Shown here in pieces: positions 1-14,230 of a DNA stretch of 64,000 nucleotides. The translations under genes and the position numbers were made by a program. How positions within the stretch are numbered: the first letter of the stretch is position 1; each line of letters begins with the position of its first letter. The DNA comes from Synchiropus splendidus (lineage: Eukaryota; Chordata; Actinopteri; Syngnathiformes; Callionymidae): contig NC_071336.1 in the NCBI RefSeq assembly GCF_027744825.2, forward strand, positions 11,471,001 through 11,535,000, given 5' to 3'. Under the pieces are notes generated by a model, which was not told the DNA's origin, ran no database searches, and saw nothing but the letters and a program-made list of their open reading frames with translations.

Positions 1-851
1 TGAAACAATTATCAAGAACAGTAAAACTAAAGCGACAGAGTGCACTAGAAAAACCATACAGGATTACCACAAAGATCCAAACTAAATAACTGTGTTCTTT
101 CAGCAGTGTTGCAGAATCCTACACTTGGCTCTCCACTTTCATGTCTGACTATTTTTGTCGTCTGATTCTTCCTTCATTTTTGGGCAGCTGCCGGTGAAGC
201 TAGCCCCTCCCCCAACACACACATGCAGTTACAAATATAGCCATGTTGGAGGACAATAGATGGCATGAGGGTTTTGTTCACACTTCTGGTGGTGTCTCTC
301 ACTCACAACAGTTACTTGATTAACAAGAAACTTGAAGGGTCAAGACACGAGGGCAAGCACCGAAACAAAAAGATCATTCGTCTTGCCAGTAGCCAATTAG
401 TTTTATATCAGAAAAGGGTTCCAAATGAAAACTGAACTAAACTAAATTAGAAGAAATAATAATCTAGTCAAAACAATCCACTATTATTTCAAGTTACTTC
501 TTGTCAGAGAGTTGTGTTTCAGTTGTACAGATGGAGCCACGGATCCAGCATCTCTAATAAGCCATCTCTCAGACCACCACGCAAAACTTTGTAGCCAGTA
601 TAAGTTAACTTAAATATTAAAATGTTGCGATTCCTCAGTTTGCATCAGTAGTACTTCAATAAAGGACAGTTTAAAAATAGTTACCTCACGTTTCTCATTT
701 TAGGTCTCGGCCCAAAACATACACAGCAAGCAACATGATGTGTTTTCACTACCTATGCATGTGTCTAAAGTCATTTTCAGTCAAAGAATAATCTTATAAA
801 CAATGTTGGGGGTGAATATTTGGAATGACATTGCATTAACTGTGTCAAGTC

Positions 852-876
852 ATTATTATTATTATTATTATTATTA
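852..876. repeat. ATT trinucleotide microsatellite
   Basis: An uninterrupted run of about eight ATT units in noncoding DNA. Confidence 0.9.
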
Positions 877-3800
877 GTGTTTATTAATATCTTACAGATA
901 AAATGCTGTCTTCATTCTCAACAGTGACATAAACCATATAGCAGGCGTTTCAAATGCAGACATCTGCACTACATTGTTTACATTTGATTGTGTTACTCTT
1001 TAAGAGTCTACCACAGCTCAACCTGACTGCAATGGGCATGAAGGAACTTTATTTATTTTTTGCATCTTTTTTTCCACGAGATAAACCACTATTAAATTAT
1101 TTCAGTCCGTTCAAATGCCATTTGAACATATTGCAAAAATGAGTACAGCCTAATAACAATAATGCTCATTTTGGTCGACAAACTTTTCCCCAACTGCATG
1201 CATATTTTCCCTAGAAAAGTGAAGAAGTGTTTTTGGTTGGAAATTAGCAGGTTTTTGTCTGCCCTAATGACCTCAGTACAAAGGCTCAAATGATGATGTT
1301 TGTTTTCAAGAAAGGCAGCAGAAGCTACACTGGAAACCCGCGCATGGTTGCAAGCCTGGTACACATTTGTAAAGACTGAGGTTCAATCGAGTTATTGCAA
1401 CAAATTATCTCCGACTTGAACTTTTATTACCGTTACTTTCTGTGACCCTTATGTTAATACTTGTCTCCAAGAAGAATTAAGATAAAGTTACACAGACAAA
1501 GCATGTACTTTATATCAGTTATTCTCATCCAGAAAAGTAACTATAGACGTTTTACCATAATGACATATCTGCGTCAGTTTACTTCACTGCTGTTGCTGAA
1601 CCGATTCATGGTGCTGCTCCATTTCCAATGACGTGTTGGATTGTCAGGAGCGCACATTGCTTACAAAATTGCCCATGATTGTAGTCCGTATTGGTCAGTT
1701 CATTTTCTAAAAAGGGTTCTACCAATTGTAATTGGAAACATTTCAAGCTAAATGTTATTAATTTCATGGGCAGCAAAGAATGACTCATAATTATAGCTGA
1801 ATAATGGGGAAAAAAAATTCCAAGCCATATGAATCCAACAGTCTTATCTTTGTCCGTCCTGTTGCATAGTTGACTTTCCAGCATTTCTTGGGTAAGACCC
1901 TTTTCGAATACTATCGATGATGTGGAAAAAAGACAAAAACCACATGACAACACAGATACAATTGAGGAAAATGTTTAATCGTGAAACCTATTCAAGGCCA
2001 CGCTTGAAACATGACCAGGATCACATGATCCAACCAGAAGACAAACGTGCTTGCACCCACGCACAGCAGAGTCATGCTAATCCAAGCAGTTCTGTTTTGA
2101 CTCGGGCCTCATTATTACTAACCTTTGCTAGCTGCTGTGATCTGAACACACACACCAACTCCTGGATGAGTTCAGCCACCAACGCATTGGAACAATAAAA
2201 ACAAATCAAGTCAATTCAGTTATATAGTAGCTGAAGAGCATTTACAAACTAATGACAGTTACTAATGTCAATAAAGATAAATCTTGATAAATAGGCTTTT
2301 GGATCAATCTAGGAAATTTGGAAACATTCATCTAAATAAAGTAAAACTTCTTTGGCCAGGGCTCCTCAATGGCAGTTTCATGCGCATTGTTTGATGTAGG
2401 AAAAGTGCACGTACATTAAGGCCTATTGAAGGGCTAATTTGATTTAAAATAAATATCGTAATAAATAAAAGCAAAACCCACAAATGAGCAAAAATGTCCA
2501 TAATGACCTCAAATAGCCAAGATTTTGTTCAACACTTGGTTTGGCAATAAAATTAACATTCTATTTACATTTGGATATTTGGACATAGGACAAGTTCTTA
2601 TTCAGATGAATTCATAACGTCACACCAGCATTTCACAGCCAACCATGCTTCCAATTTGGCAACACCCAATTTATGCCAGCCAGAGTCAAAAGAAATGATC
2701 TCAGATCTCATACTAAATAATCAGGAAAGCACCAACTGCTCATTGATTTTGACTTGCATTTGGTTCGCAAGTTTTTCGATTCAATTTTAAACCCAATGAT
2801 GCACACATAAGCCATCAGATGGGTCCAGTATGCAATTGATGGCGTCAGAGCACTCTTATCTAACATGTAGGCTGCACGCCTTTCACACACAGGACAAGCA
2901 TTTTTTTTTTTTATTTGGTGACCTGCCAAGCCCGAATTTCTGGTCTTTCACAGTGAGATTCGTAGGATTTCCAGTTAGTTGTTTTTCTGATTAAAAAGTG
3001 CCTCTCTATCCCATCCCCAAAACATCCAGGCCGCCTAGTGCCTACTATATTTTGTACCAAGATCCAACAATCACTGTGTGAGGTCAGGTTATATTGTGCA
3101 TGCCTGCTTTTTAGAGCCTTGTGAAAACAACATGTATACATGAATGCTAAAAATAAAACTAGCTAATCGTACACCTGGCATATCATACACAGGCTAAACG
3201 CAGCCTGGACTACATGTCATTTTCTACTGTTGTTGTTGTTGGTGTTGTTCATCCTGAACGTATCCTGAATGACCAAACCTGATTATGTCAAGACCATGAG
3301 TCGAAAAGAGAACAAAAAAACTTCACCTGGATGATGTCACAACTTCTAAATCGCAGATCTTCAGTTGGTGCCACACCTTCTACAGAGATTAACAGGAAAA
3401 GCCTGTTTTTTCAGCACTTCCGAACACACACACAGACACATAAACAAAGGCTTGTGCTCAACACAATTGTTGGTTCAACACTGTGTGTCACATATTTACA
3501 TGTCTACACAGACTTCCATGTATTTGCTGGACACGCCAGTCCGTCTGTATATAATCATGCACCAAACAGACAGGCATTTGATTACAGCTGCTTATGATTT
3601 TGTGCACAAATTAATTAAAAGGGCAAAGTCAAGGACACATGAAGCCAAAATGTAGTTCCTGGTAGGGCCAACCCTGCCTTTTTATCAATTGGGGTGTATG
3701 AGTCATAAACTTGCGACTAAAGGTAGAACTGCTGCTTGCCTGCAGAAGGAGTAAGTCGGAGTTTTTTTCTTACTATATGCATAGTTTTTAGCACCTACCC

Positions 3801-4139
3801 TCAGCAGAGAGATAACCCAGGGTCAAAAAGAGGACCATTACTTATCTCGTGTGATTTGGGAACATCTGGCCTTCAACCAAAGCAGGTAGAAGTGGTCAGA
3901 GTTGGAGAGATCTCCTGTACGCAGTGGCCCATTATTATTTGTATACCGTATACAAAGGAGAAATAACAATATTCATTGATTGATACGGTTCAATACGTGT
4001 CTGATATACTTGGTTTTGACGCAGCTTTTTGGGTCCTTTATGTCTCACGATGAAATGAGAAGCAATTATGTGTACACTGATTTGAAAAACAAATCTTACT
4101 TTAACTCCAAGTGTGAAAATAAACATCTTAAATCACTAG

Positions 4140-4160
4140 AATATATATATATATATATAT
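4140..4160. repeat. TA dinucleotide microsatellite
   Basis: About ten TA units in noncoding AT-rich DNA. Confidence 0.9.
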
Positions 4161-7100
4161 TATCATCATTAACTTCAGAATCAGAGAGGAACAAAGCACT
4201 GAAGTCCATGCAAAAAGGGTATGAAATACTGGTCTCAGTGAAGACAGACAACCCCACCCCCAAAACTCAAACATACGGGGATTCTATTTCTGTCCATGTC
4301 AAGACTGGGTTCCATGTTCATATGGAGTACAATAGATATCTCAGGCAGGGAGTCAGTCGATGGTAAGTACAGTGGCTCCAGTAAATTTTCAACGTCACCT
4401 TGGCGACAGAGACCATCAATGCTTGACAGCACGAACAACGAAAATTACCAAATGGTGCGAAAAAATGTGAGAAATGGGTCAGACATGCCAATTAATCTAA
4501 CCGCTGTTGAAGCGCTTGGTCATCAACAGACCGCGCAGAGACTCGGTAAGACAGCTCAGTGAAGTCACGGCACCTTGCAAAAGGGGGAGCTGGGTGCTAG
4601 ATTTTATTGGAATGGGTTGCCAGGTATTTTGGTTTCTACCGCGGTTATTGTTGTTTTGTTTTCTATGATGGAGCTTAATGGATCGATTCTCCTTTTACTT
4701 TATGAAGGAGGAAAATATCTATATCGGAGAATCAATAAAATTACGCGTTAATTAACCATACCAGTGTGGGGCAAAAACATTATGTATTGAATTGGGAAAA
4801 ACAAACAATTTTTTTCCCATGAAGTTGTTGAGAACAACGCATTTATGGGGCAGAGCTGCGAGACAGCATACAGTCAAGAATGGAGCCAAAACATATCGTT
4901 TTCAATCCCACCACCAGACAAGTGGAGTTCAGTGTCAATACAAACATTTATAGGACAAATAAATTTCTAATCTTACCAACCAAAATTATTTAATTTACTA
5001 GCCCCGAGGGGATGAAGCTGCAAACAGAACTGCAGTGCAACAGCAGAAGTGGCCACTGGCTGCACCACTGCTATCCTAAAATGAGACCACGTTTCTGTGT
5101 GCGTGCGAGACAGTGTTGAATGTGTTTATGCATCAGAGTCAACAAATGATTACATTGTCAATGAGTGAGTGTACAACTGAGCATCACTGTCTAGGTGAGT
5201 GTGTGTGCTTCTCTCTCTCCCCGGTGTTGCTTGTTGCCAAGGCCCTGGTTAGCTTTGTTCATCTCCCATTTCTGCCTAGCGACCGCTCCAAGATAATTTA
5301 TGGTTTTCTGGGCGTAACAGTGACTCGTACATGTGTCTGTGCACGTGTGTGTGCTTATAGATATCCAACTAGATGACTCATCCGATTGGGTGAAAAGCGA
5401 CAGGAAAGTGAGCAGTAGAGGTTTAAGAGGCAGTGTTCACAATTCACAATTTCCAAACTGTCAGATTATCTTCAACTTCATGCTTCGCATAGATACAAAC
5501 ATGGAAACAGACACACACCAAATGCATGGTGGAACACATGCATGGATAGCTTAGCAATAGCAGACAGTTGTGTGCGTATTAGTAATGGATTTAATAGTCA
5601 TGGCATGTTTATACTTGAGGCATGAAGTCAATAGCATGGCAAACGGCATAAAAGAGTCTGTCAACATTCAAACCATAGTGGAGACAGAAATGGGCACACA
5701 CAGATCTTGACAAATACATAGGTTGGATTGCATGTAACATGATTGCCATGTCCTGGCAATGGGCCACACAACCAGTCAGTGGCCGACAATGTCTTATTTT
5801 TCTGATGATGGCACTATATTAACTACTAACTATTTCAAATTAAGATCAAAACATCAGTTCAGTAGAACTGTCCTCAAACAAGTCAAAAGGATCTAATTTA
5901 ATAGATTTATTTAAAAAAAATGAAGATTATTTTAAAAACAGCTGTATGAAAATGGAATGAATTGTATGGTGCAATGAGGGGAAAAACACACAACTGAGGA
6001 CCTCAGGCTCTTCTAAGCAAGGACAAGGAGAAGCAAGCTTTACTTTTGAGTCCATAACACTTTAATATTTTTATTCATCTTGAACAACAAAACAAACCCA
6101 AACAGCGGCCCCTTGTCATTTAAAAATCATGATTAACCTGTTTATAGCATACATATTTCCAAAATAATGATGATAATGGCCATGAGCAAACGGAGATTTT
6201 ATTTAAGAGGTTTTTTTTATTAACAAGAGGATACCAAGCCAAATAAACGAATCTCCTTTGGCCAAATCAGCAGGGACAATTCCATAACATGAGGTAAAGG
6301 TTTTATGAAATGTATGTCTTTTTAATTTCGGACAGTATTCCAACCATTTATGCTGCTCACCCAAAAATGCTTTTTCTGTGCGCAGCAGCAATAGCCCCAA
6401 ACATCAACCTGACTCATCATAATTGTTCACCCATCAAAAGAAATCAAATACAACACCTCACTATAGGTATAATGTATTCAAAACAACAAGGAAACAGTTA
6501 AATGGGAGCGCAGTCTAACTAAGCCAAAACTGTGCATTCGCCATCAAGCCTGCTTGGCCAGTGTGATGTCAAGCAAACAAAGGGGAATAAAGAGGTGGAC
6601 CAGTATTTCTAGATACACACTTACACACAGGAGAAAGAGTGTAGCCTGAAATCAAATCTTTGATGATACATGAGGGAGTGAATAGGATTAAAACAACAAA
6701 CTGGATGTTATGAAAAAGGAACTGGCAGCAACAAAACTTCACAAGTTTGGCAACATTTACACCAACCATCCAAGATTTATCATTTAAAAGAAGGCTGATT
6801 TTGTGAATGAGGCACCACACCAGCTGAGGTTTTCACCTACAGCAGTATGGCCTTAAAAATAACAGCCACTCAGCAGCAGTAAATATTCCTTCTCACTGAC
6901 TGACACAACCACTAAATTAAAATGCATGTTGTCAACACTTAGTATGTCCTCGAGTCCGGTGCCATTCTGTCCTGTGTCCTGAGACCCGACACCAGAGACG
7001 TTCTATACATGGCTCTGTAAAACGTACCATTTGTGAGGGACTACCCATCTGTGACCTTTCACCCAACAACCTACTTTATAACTTGAGAACAAATTCCCGA

Positions 7101-10100
7101 TCAGCACCCTAACAACTATTGATGCAAATTATGGCCAGTAACTTTTCTGAATAATGAAAAGACATATTTCAAAGTGATGTGTTTCGACTAGAAAATCACC
7201 ACTTTCAATCTTGATTTTCAAGCTCGAAAAAATATTATTTATATACTTCAAACTTAAATGTTTGATCGTGGCACCAAAGCAAAGTAAGATTTAAAAAAAA
7301 AGACATGCACAAAACTTTCGCAACAATCCCCCCCACCACAAGTCAATGTTTCTAGCCTAAAGACAAATTAACCGCACTATTATTGTCCTCATTGACTCAT
7401 TACAAACCCCACAACTAAATTAACTTCAGTACTCATACCAATTCAAAAATGTTTTTATGAGGCCAAAACAAAATTTGCCAAACTTGGAAGTTCACAGGAC
7501 AGTTATGCAACATTTTCCAACATGTACAAATGCAAAACAAAGCCAAGTGAAAGTTGAATACGTAGATGTGAACGTTGTGTGCATCTCCACACTCAACTGC
7601 GTAAGCAAGACAGACGACACGTGTCCTATTACCTCGTCCTCAAGTGACAATACATTCAGCACTGATTGTCGCTTTTTTTTTTATCATCTGAACTTTTCAC
7701 ATTCAGAGCTATGACAGTTGGTTAGGTTTGACCGAGTGATGCACAACAGATTGGGAGATGTTGAAATCAGACTCAAACTCATTCCACAATGATTATTGAT
7801 GTCCACCATTGCCAATAAAAATAACCTCCACAACAACATCTTGACCTTACATGAGAGGAAGGTTGCCAGAGCTTGACTTGTCTGCCTACATGAGCACAAG
7901 GGTGGTGACGTTGCAGCAGCCTGACACCTTTCCATGTATGATATGCCGGCAAATTCCTGAAATCTTATATTGGGCCCCAGTGGGGCTATAAACTGACATA
8001 GATAATTTAACTAAATCACTTCAATTCATGTGATGACCAACAATTGTTCAGAAGTCTTTGTCTTAGCAATATACATTACCTATTAAAGCAAAGATCAAAT
8101 CAATTGCTACTTACATCATCATGTACGGTTTATCATACTAAAATACATTTACTGTAAAATGTGATATTAAACCACCTCATCACAGGGTTATTTATATGTG
8201 AGCGGCAAAGCTGGCAGGAGTGCATGTACTTCATAGAGTTCTGACGTCAATACTGGAGGTCTCGTGAAGAGGTCACATGAACGTTGTCACACCCGTCACA
8301 CCCAACCATTTACATGATATTGCAGCAGAATCACAGATTAAACAGCAACAACTTAAAAAAGGAAAGCTACGATGTGGCACTTGCACATCATGAGAGACAT
8401 TTTAAACAAATGAACAAATACACAAGTCAGAAAACTTTGAAATGCAGGACATCAAAGTGATGTAATATATTTATTTATACACCTCAATGCCAATCTGCTT
8501 GGTTTCTTCAAATTAACGGCATAGGTGCAAGAATCTTTGAATAAAACACACACTTTTGTTATTGCAATTTGACACATTGTGTTCAGCAATAAGCATCCAA
8601 ATTAAACGCCAGACAAAATTATGCTGTTTATTCATCACAATGTGACTAATTGATTGGTCTTTTAAAACTTATTCTTCTTTTAAAAATTATTCCTTTTTGT
8701 CCTACAGACAAGATGTTATCACATTTTCCCCCAATTCTACCTGTTACAACAACCAAATACTACCAAGTGCAATATGCATATGTAGGCCAACTTCGATATT
8801 TTAGAGGCAGAACTATGCCAGATAATTGAGTCCTATCCATACCCTTGAAAAATTAACTTGGCCCACTAAATATTATAATAACATGCTGGACTATCGCCAA
8901 CACTCCAAAACAACTAGCAATGTCAACTGAAACAAGGCAGAATTACAATACAAGTCTGGGATAGAAACAACCAGTTTAGTTGGAATAAATACTGTATGTT
9001 GGATTTGTGGACCAACATGATTACAGACCAAGTTTTATTTTTATATCTCGGTGTGGAGCTCAAAGGACCCCAATCGTCCTGTTGGATTATTAAGTGTCTC
9101 CTCTTTCGTCCAAATGCCCCTTCATCTGCTATGATTTGACAACTCATGAATAATACACATCAAATAATCGCAGGATTTTCAGTTACAAACACAGAGATGC
9201 AGACAAACCAGCACAGGTAAAATATTGACTGGCAAAAGGGGTCAAGTGAGATGGTTTAAGTAGAGCTCTGATTCACAATGAGAATAACCACAATCATCTC
9301 ATTTTGCAAACTGTAGATAGAAATGTTGAGTTGAGAGTTCATTTTTAGCTGAACTCCAGAGAAAACCATCAGAACATTGAGGGAGTCCACAAAAGGTCCC
9401 AGTTGTCACAATGCTGCCAAGAGCTAGATTAGATATGGAGACGATGGATTGGCAAGACTCCCCTCATGCCATACAGTGTGATATGAAGAGAGTTGAGAAC
9501 ACCCCTGACATAAGATGTGAAAACAGGAAACAAGGGTTAAGAAAGCATGGCTGTACTGTGTTCACCAGCAGCATATGGTGTTTCAGAGTTGATTGGATTA
9601 AAGCTCATTTACTCATTTGAACAACATGACATCATTGGTATAATTAGATCATACATGTTGTCATGATTGCTTTTAAAAAGTGCCGGTTTTACTTTATTTT
9701 TTGCTTATTTTATTTAAGGGTTAAAAAAATGCCATGATAAGAGAGCTAACAGCAAAAAGATCTATTTTCATACTTGCCTCTCAGATGAACAATCAGTCAC
9801 TGATGACTGGTCTGTCAAACACATGTAGGAAGGATTTAGTTTTTTCCTTGTAATGCCCAATAATACATACCGCTTCTAATTGGTATTGTCTAAAAGAATC
9901 GATGTTGCTTTGTTGTAATGCGTCACCACAGTAATGGCAATGGTCCTGTGTCAATGTGTAAGGTACCAACCACTTGATGAATCCGTTTAGCTTCTCTTTA
10001 CAGATGGTCATGAGACACGTAATTTAATTTGAATAGTTAGTGGAAATCATGTCCTGCCACACGGGATTTCAATAAAATACATATAATATATGGAATAGCA

Positions 10101-13044
10101 AATTTTTTGATTTGACTGTCCCGCAGCGTTGAAATAAACAAATAAATGAAAATGTGTGACATGTGGTCATGATCCACCATTATGCCATCCACAGCTACAT
10201 GTGAAGTTTAAAGCAAAAGGTAAAAAAATAAAAAATAGTGGAAAGAACAATTCATCACACTACTGTGTGATGATGAGAATTACACCTTGGTCTCTTTACC
10301 GTCACCAAAATGGTCAGACATATTCCATTTATCAATGTTTAAATTTTGTTGTTGTACTGGCAAGCGTGACCTTGATACAAGCAAATCCAGTTGCCAAGTT
10401 CCTCACAAATATTTCTTTACAGTGTTCAATGCTCAAGGTAACCTTGCATTGTGCTAATGTTTTTTCCCCAACAGCTAATTAGCCTTTTGAACCTAATCAT
10501 AAGTGCCGGACACGAGAGCAGTTCCAGACGAAATGGCAAGATATTCAAATACTCTCATTGACCTGTTTGGCTGAATCTCAGACAAAACAATGAATAGGTT
10601 GATATAGACACGTGGTGCTACATCACAGTAGTTTGACAAGAATCTAAGAGTCAAACCATTCTATCACCAGACAGCAGCAGACAACTATCGGCTGTCAGAA
10701 ATGTAAATGTATGCAACATCTCATATTTGTTGTTACTGTGTGCAACAAACACGTTCAAGATAGATATTTTGAATGCTAGACACTGACTTCCTTAAAACAT
10801 AAGCAGCTTACAGAAACAGCAGTCACAGCAAGACGTTAATATTTAACCCATCTGAAACAACATAAAAAGCTTTCATAACCATTTGTATCACACCTGACCT
10901 CTGTCCTAAGAACATGCAAACACAACTCCTGAGTCCAATATAATCTTGATCCAAGCAAACGTGCAAGTGAGATGGCACTATCAGACATTTTGTTCTACTA
11001 TTTATTGCAGAAGCTCATGGCTCTGTTATCAATTTACAGCAGTGTGAAGTGTAATTCAAGCAAGGAAACAAAATCTGTAACAAGCATATATTCTGCAGTC
11101 CCAAGTGAAGTACCCATTGTGTGCAGTCCAACACAGATTTACCAGGCAAAGTATATTCCAAACCACTTTGCTTTAGTTTCACCGTGAATGAAACCATCAA
11201 ATAAGATGTATCAGAATCCCCCAGTTTTGGATTCAAAGTTGCAAACAATATCCAATAACCATGACGAAGCACAAGAAAAATGGGACGGTACTCTGCAGTG
11301 TTTATCATTGAGTTGCTTTTGAATATTAATAACCATGACAGAGAGATTATTTTGCCATTTAATCGATGCTCAACAAACACATATGCGCTTCCAGTAATGG
11401 AATGTAATACTGCAAATTTAGTAGCAATTCTAGGGATCCCCCAAAGAGACATGGGAAAATGTGTCGCTTTACCACAATATTTATAATAATAATTATAATA
11501 TGATAATAATCGGCAGCTGATATTGATTTTATTGCAACTATCTTTGATCCCAATGGAACCTATTTGAACTACTGTATAGTACCAAGCTATAAGTTCACCT
11601 ATCAATAAAGTGGGACTTGTAATCAATACAGATGAACCTGGGGCTGGCGCACCATAAATTTGGACCAATTTCTACCACTCTAACCTGCTGATTACATTTA
11701 CTTGAGACATGACATTGAACAAAAAAGAGAGGGCGTTATGAAAAATAACAGCAATTCTTGTCATTGAATGATCACGACTGACCTGGCCATGAGAACACAG
11801 CTATAATCTAGTCATTTCCCACACATGCGCCACCTTCTGCTATAGTGCATCTACATCCTAAAAGAGACAAAGTAAATATGAAACGCTACAGTACCAACCA
11901 CTAGGAATAGAAAAACCAAGCTCTATTCAATTCCAGTGGAATTTCGTTTATCGGATAACAAAGTTTCAAGAGCAACTTGTGTGCAAACTTCCTGACTCAT
12001 GCATATGTTTCAAATGTCTTCCACTCCGTGATGCAGCAACCCCTCATCACGCTGATGCTCAAGTTATTGCTTTATAAAGCTCTCCCTATCTGACATCTTG
12101 GTGTGCGAGAGTCAAGTGTATCATTCAGTCACAATGGGCTTCGCTCTGCCTCCAGCACAGCTCCGAACCTGGCCACCTCCTTATTAGACCGAGGTGTTGG
12201 GAGTCTGTTTTGCATCAGAGTAGAGATTTAATGAGTGACTTAAGTTAGTTCAGCATAATCTTAACTCGCAATGTGTATGTCTGTGCGCATGAACAACACA
12301 GTGGTGAACCAGTATTGGACACAAAAGCGGTCTTTATTGATTTTGGAGACCGCACCATTTTTGAGTCAGTAGACTCTCTGACGACACCAAAAGCCTCCGG
12401 TCCAGCACAGCTGGCGCTCTTTTTATCTGAAAACGACAAATGATTTGGACAAGGCAGCTCCTTGGAACTCCTTGGCTGCGAGTGATTTTAGCAAACAAGT
12501 GAGGAGTTATGAGGAGTTTAATGGAGCCGTTCCTGACAGTAGCTGTGAGCCAAAGGTTTCCTCCTGACCAATAACAGCAGAGTAGGCGTGGCTGGGCACA
12601 TGAAACGAAGCGTTTTCGATGGGCAGGAAGTATGCCCATTTTTCTGATGTAAATATTTACACATACCAATGTGTTCAATACAAGTCCAATATCATTTTAG
12701 AAGACACAGTACATGAGTTGCTCTATACGTTTTTCTGTTATTTGTGTTTTTAGTCTTCCCTATTCTTTCAGAGCAGACACTCCACCTCATCCACTCCAAG
12801 TTGAAACTAGTAAACAGTGCGTATATGTATAATCTCCCACACTCACACAATCTTACCAAGCTAATTTCTCCATTTAAACAGGACTAAATCAGTAGGTGGT
12901 GGGCATACTCCAGCAGACTGAACAGAAATCTGTGAGTGGGCATGTAGGTGATTCATGGTGGCAAAAACAGCACAAAGCTTCCACTAAAACACGTATGTAG
13001 AAATCATGTAAAGTTCGGTTACGTCGCAAAAAAAAGAACCTTAC

Positions 13045-13095
13045 CTGTCCAGTCGAATTTTCGATGACTTGCACCAATGGGATTCTTGTTGACAT
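13045..13095 (-). CDS. candidate first coding exon of an unidentified minus-strand gene
   Basis: On the minus strand an ATG with purine at -3 opens 17 codons (MSTRIPLVQVIENSTGQ) and ends exactly at a strong donor, CAG|GTAAGG. Just upstream in transcription lies a CpG-rich stretch (13.2-14.2 kb), as expected for a promoter and 5' UTR. I do not recognise the peptide. The rest of the gene should lie leftwards. One possible second exon begins after the acceptor-like TTTTCAG near 12,430 and would add 30 codons to a stop that overlaps an AATAAA at about 12,335. Equally, the next exon may lie outside the window. This is inference from splice and start context only. Confidence 0.35.
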
Positions 13096-13199
13096 CTTGC
13101 AGAGACTAGTTGAAGCAGATGACGAGACTTCTCAGTGTCTATTGTGCATTTACACGTGTACGAGTAATATTGGGGTTTAAATCCAGTGGAAGTCCAGTG

Positions 13200-14230
13200 C
13201 TAGCCCGCTAGCAACACGTCAGACAGCCCTTCAATCAACAAGTTCACATCAGCGGATAGCTCAGTTAGCCAGCTAGTGACTAGCTAGCGACGACTGCGAG
13301 TCCCATGTTTGGTCACGAAACACAAAAGAACGAAAAGCAACGCAAATGTGTAATCCTAGAACTCCGACTCCAACATACACGTCGACGTTGTTTTAGATCT
13401 GGGATAAGACGACGCTCTCACGCTCGTTAGCTTCAGCGGCTAGGTGCAAGAAAAGTTGGCCAAGGATAGTATTGAACAATTAACCAGCCACGGCTGACTA
13501 CCATAAATTACAAAATATATAGCCACATTTGCAGTTCTGGGTCAATCTCGTCGTCGGGTTCTCGCGCAGTCGAATCAAATAACTCCTTTGAGGTAAGAAA
13601 CCAGCTTCAAGGTTCACAAACTTTCAGGCCAAAGTTCTTCCCAGCGAGGTCTCGACCTCCTTGTGTCATAAAACAACAGTTAAAACATTCCCACGCCAAT
13701 GTCCCGGAACAGAGCAGTCGCGAGGCGAACACCTAAAACAAAAACATTGTATATCTAAGTGAATTAGCGAGGTCGGTGACAGGCTAAGAGAATTAGCCAG
13801 CGAAGCTAAGCTAATGCTATCTAGTTAGCGTCTCCCGCGGTCGCGGTGCTGCCTCAAAGCCGCCCTGGACCGGCACCTCTCCTCCGTCTGTTGCGTGATC
13901 GGAATCCGGGGGTTCCGTAGCGCTGCACTGCAGTGTGGCGACCGATCAGCTTGCCCTCTTCGCCGCCTCTATTCCAACACGGAGGATGTTCTCAAGTAGT
14001 AAAATCCATCATTGATAGATCGGTGGCTTTTGTTCGGTGGCTGGCGACTCAGTCAACCAGGAGGAGATCAGCTTGGGAAAGCGAAGTAGCTGCGGATCTA
14101 TACGGACGATCCTGCCCTGATACCGGAACAAGCTCGCCGCAACATGGCTGCTTGCACCACGACTGAAGGGAGACTAGGGAGGGAGGGGGGGCGCCGACGT
14201 TCGGCTCCATTCGGAACTTTTCGGAAGTGT
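13200..14230 (-). promoter_or_regulatory. CpG-rich promoter-like region
   Basis: CG dinucleotides are frequent here against AT-rich DNA on both sides. A YY1-like element (AACATGGCTGC, about 14,142) and an ETS-like CGGAAGTG (about 14,221) sit near the right edge. Its position suits the promoter and 5' UTR of the minus-strand gene with a candidate first coding exon at 13,045-13,095. No convincing coding exon is visible inside it. Confidence 0.5.

Larger units (their letters stand above)
1..12880. other. AT-rich stretch without recognisable coding exons
   Basis: I see no exon with a familiar protein signature on either strand. Open frames here are short, or, like the 217-codon minus frame at 11,015-11,668, of low-complexity AT-rich composition. 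The region may be a large first intron or the flank of the minus-strand gene whose candidate first coding exon lies at 13,045-13,095. An ATT microsatellite (852-876) and a TA run (4,140-4,160) are present. A slightly less AT-rich block at 12,330-12,620 contains a minus-strand acceptor-like site and an AATAAA at about 12,333-12,338, and could be a further exon. No transposon ends were recognised. Confidence 0.5.

Noticed and set aside
11015..11668. 217-codon minus-strand frame, the longest in the left 13 kb
   Set aside because: It is AT-rich, has low-complexity YYNYYYKYC-type stretches, no recognisable domain, and no matching splice or poly(A) context.
12245..12678. overlapping minus-strand frames near 12.3-12.7 kb as a separate gene
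   Set aside because: I recognise no protein. It is kept only as a possible second exon of the 13,045 candidate.
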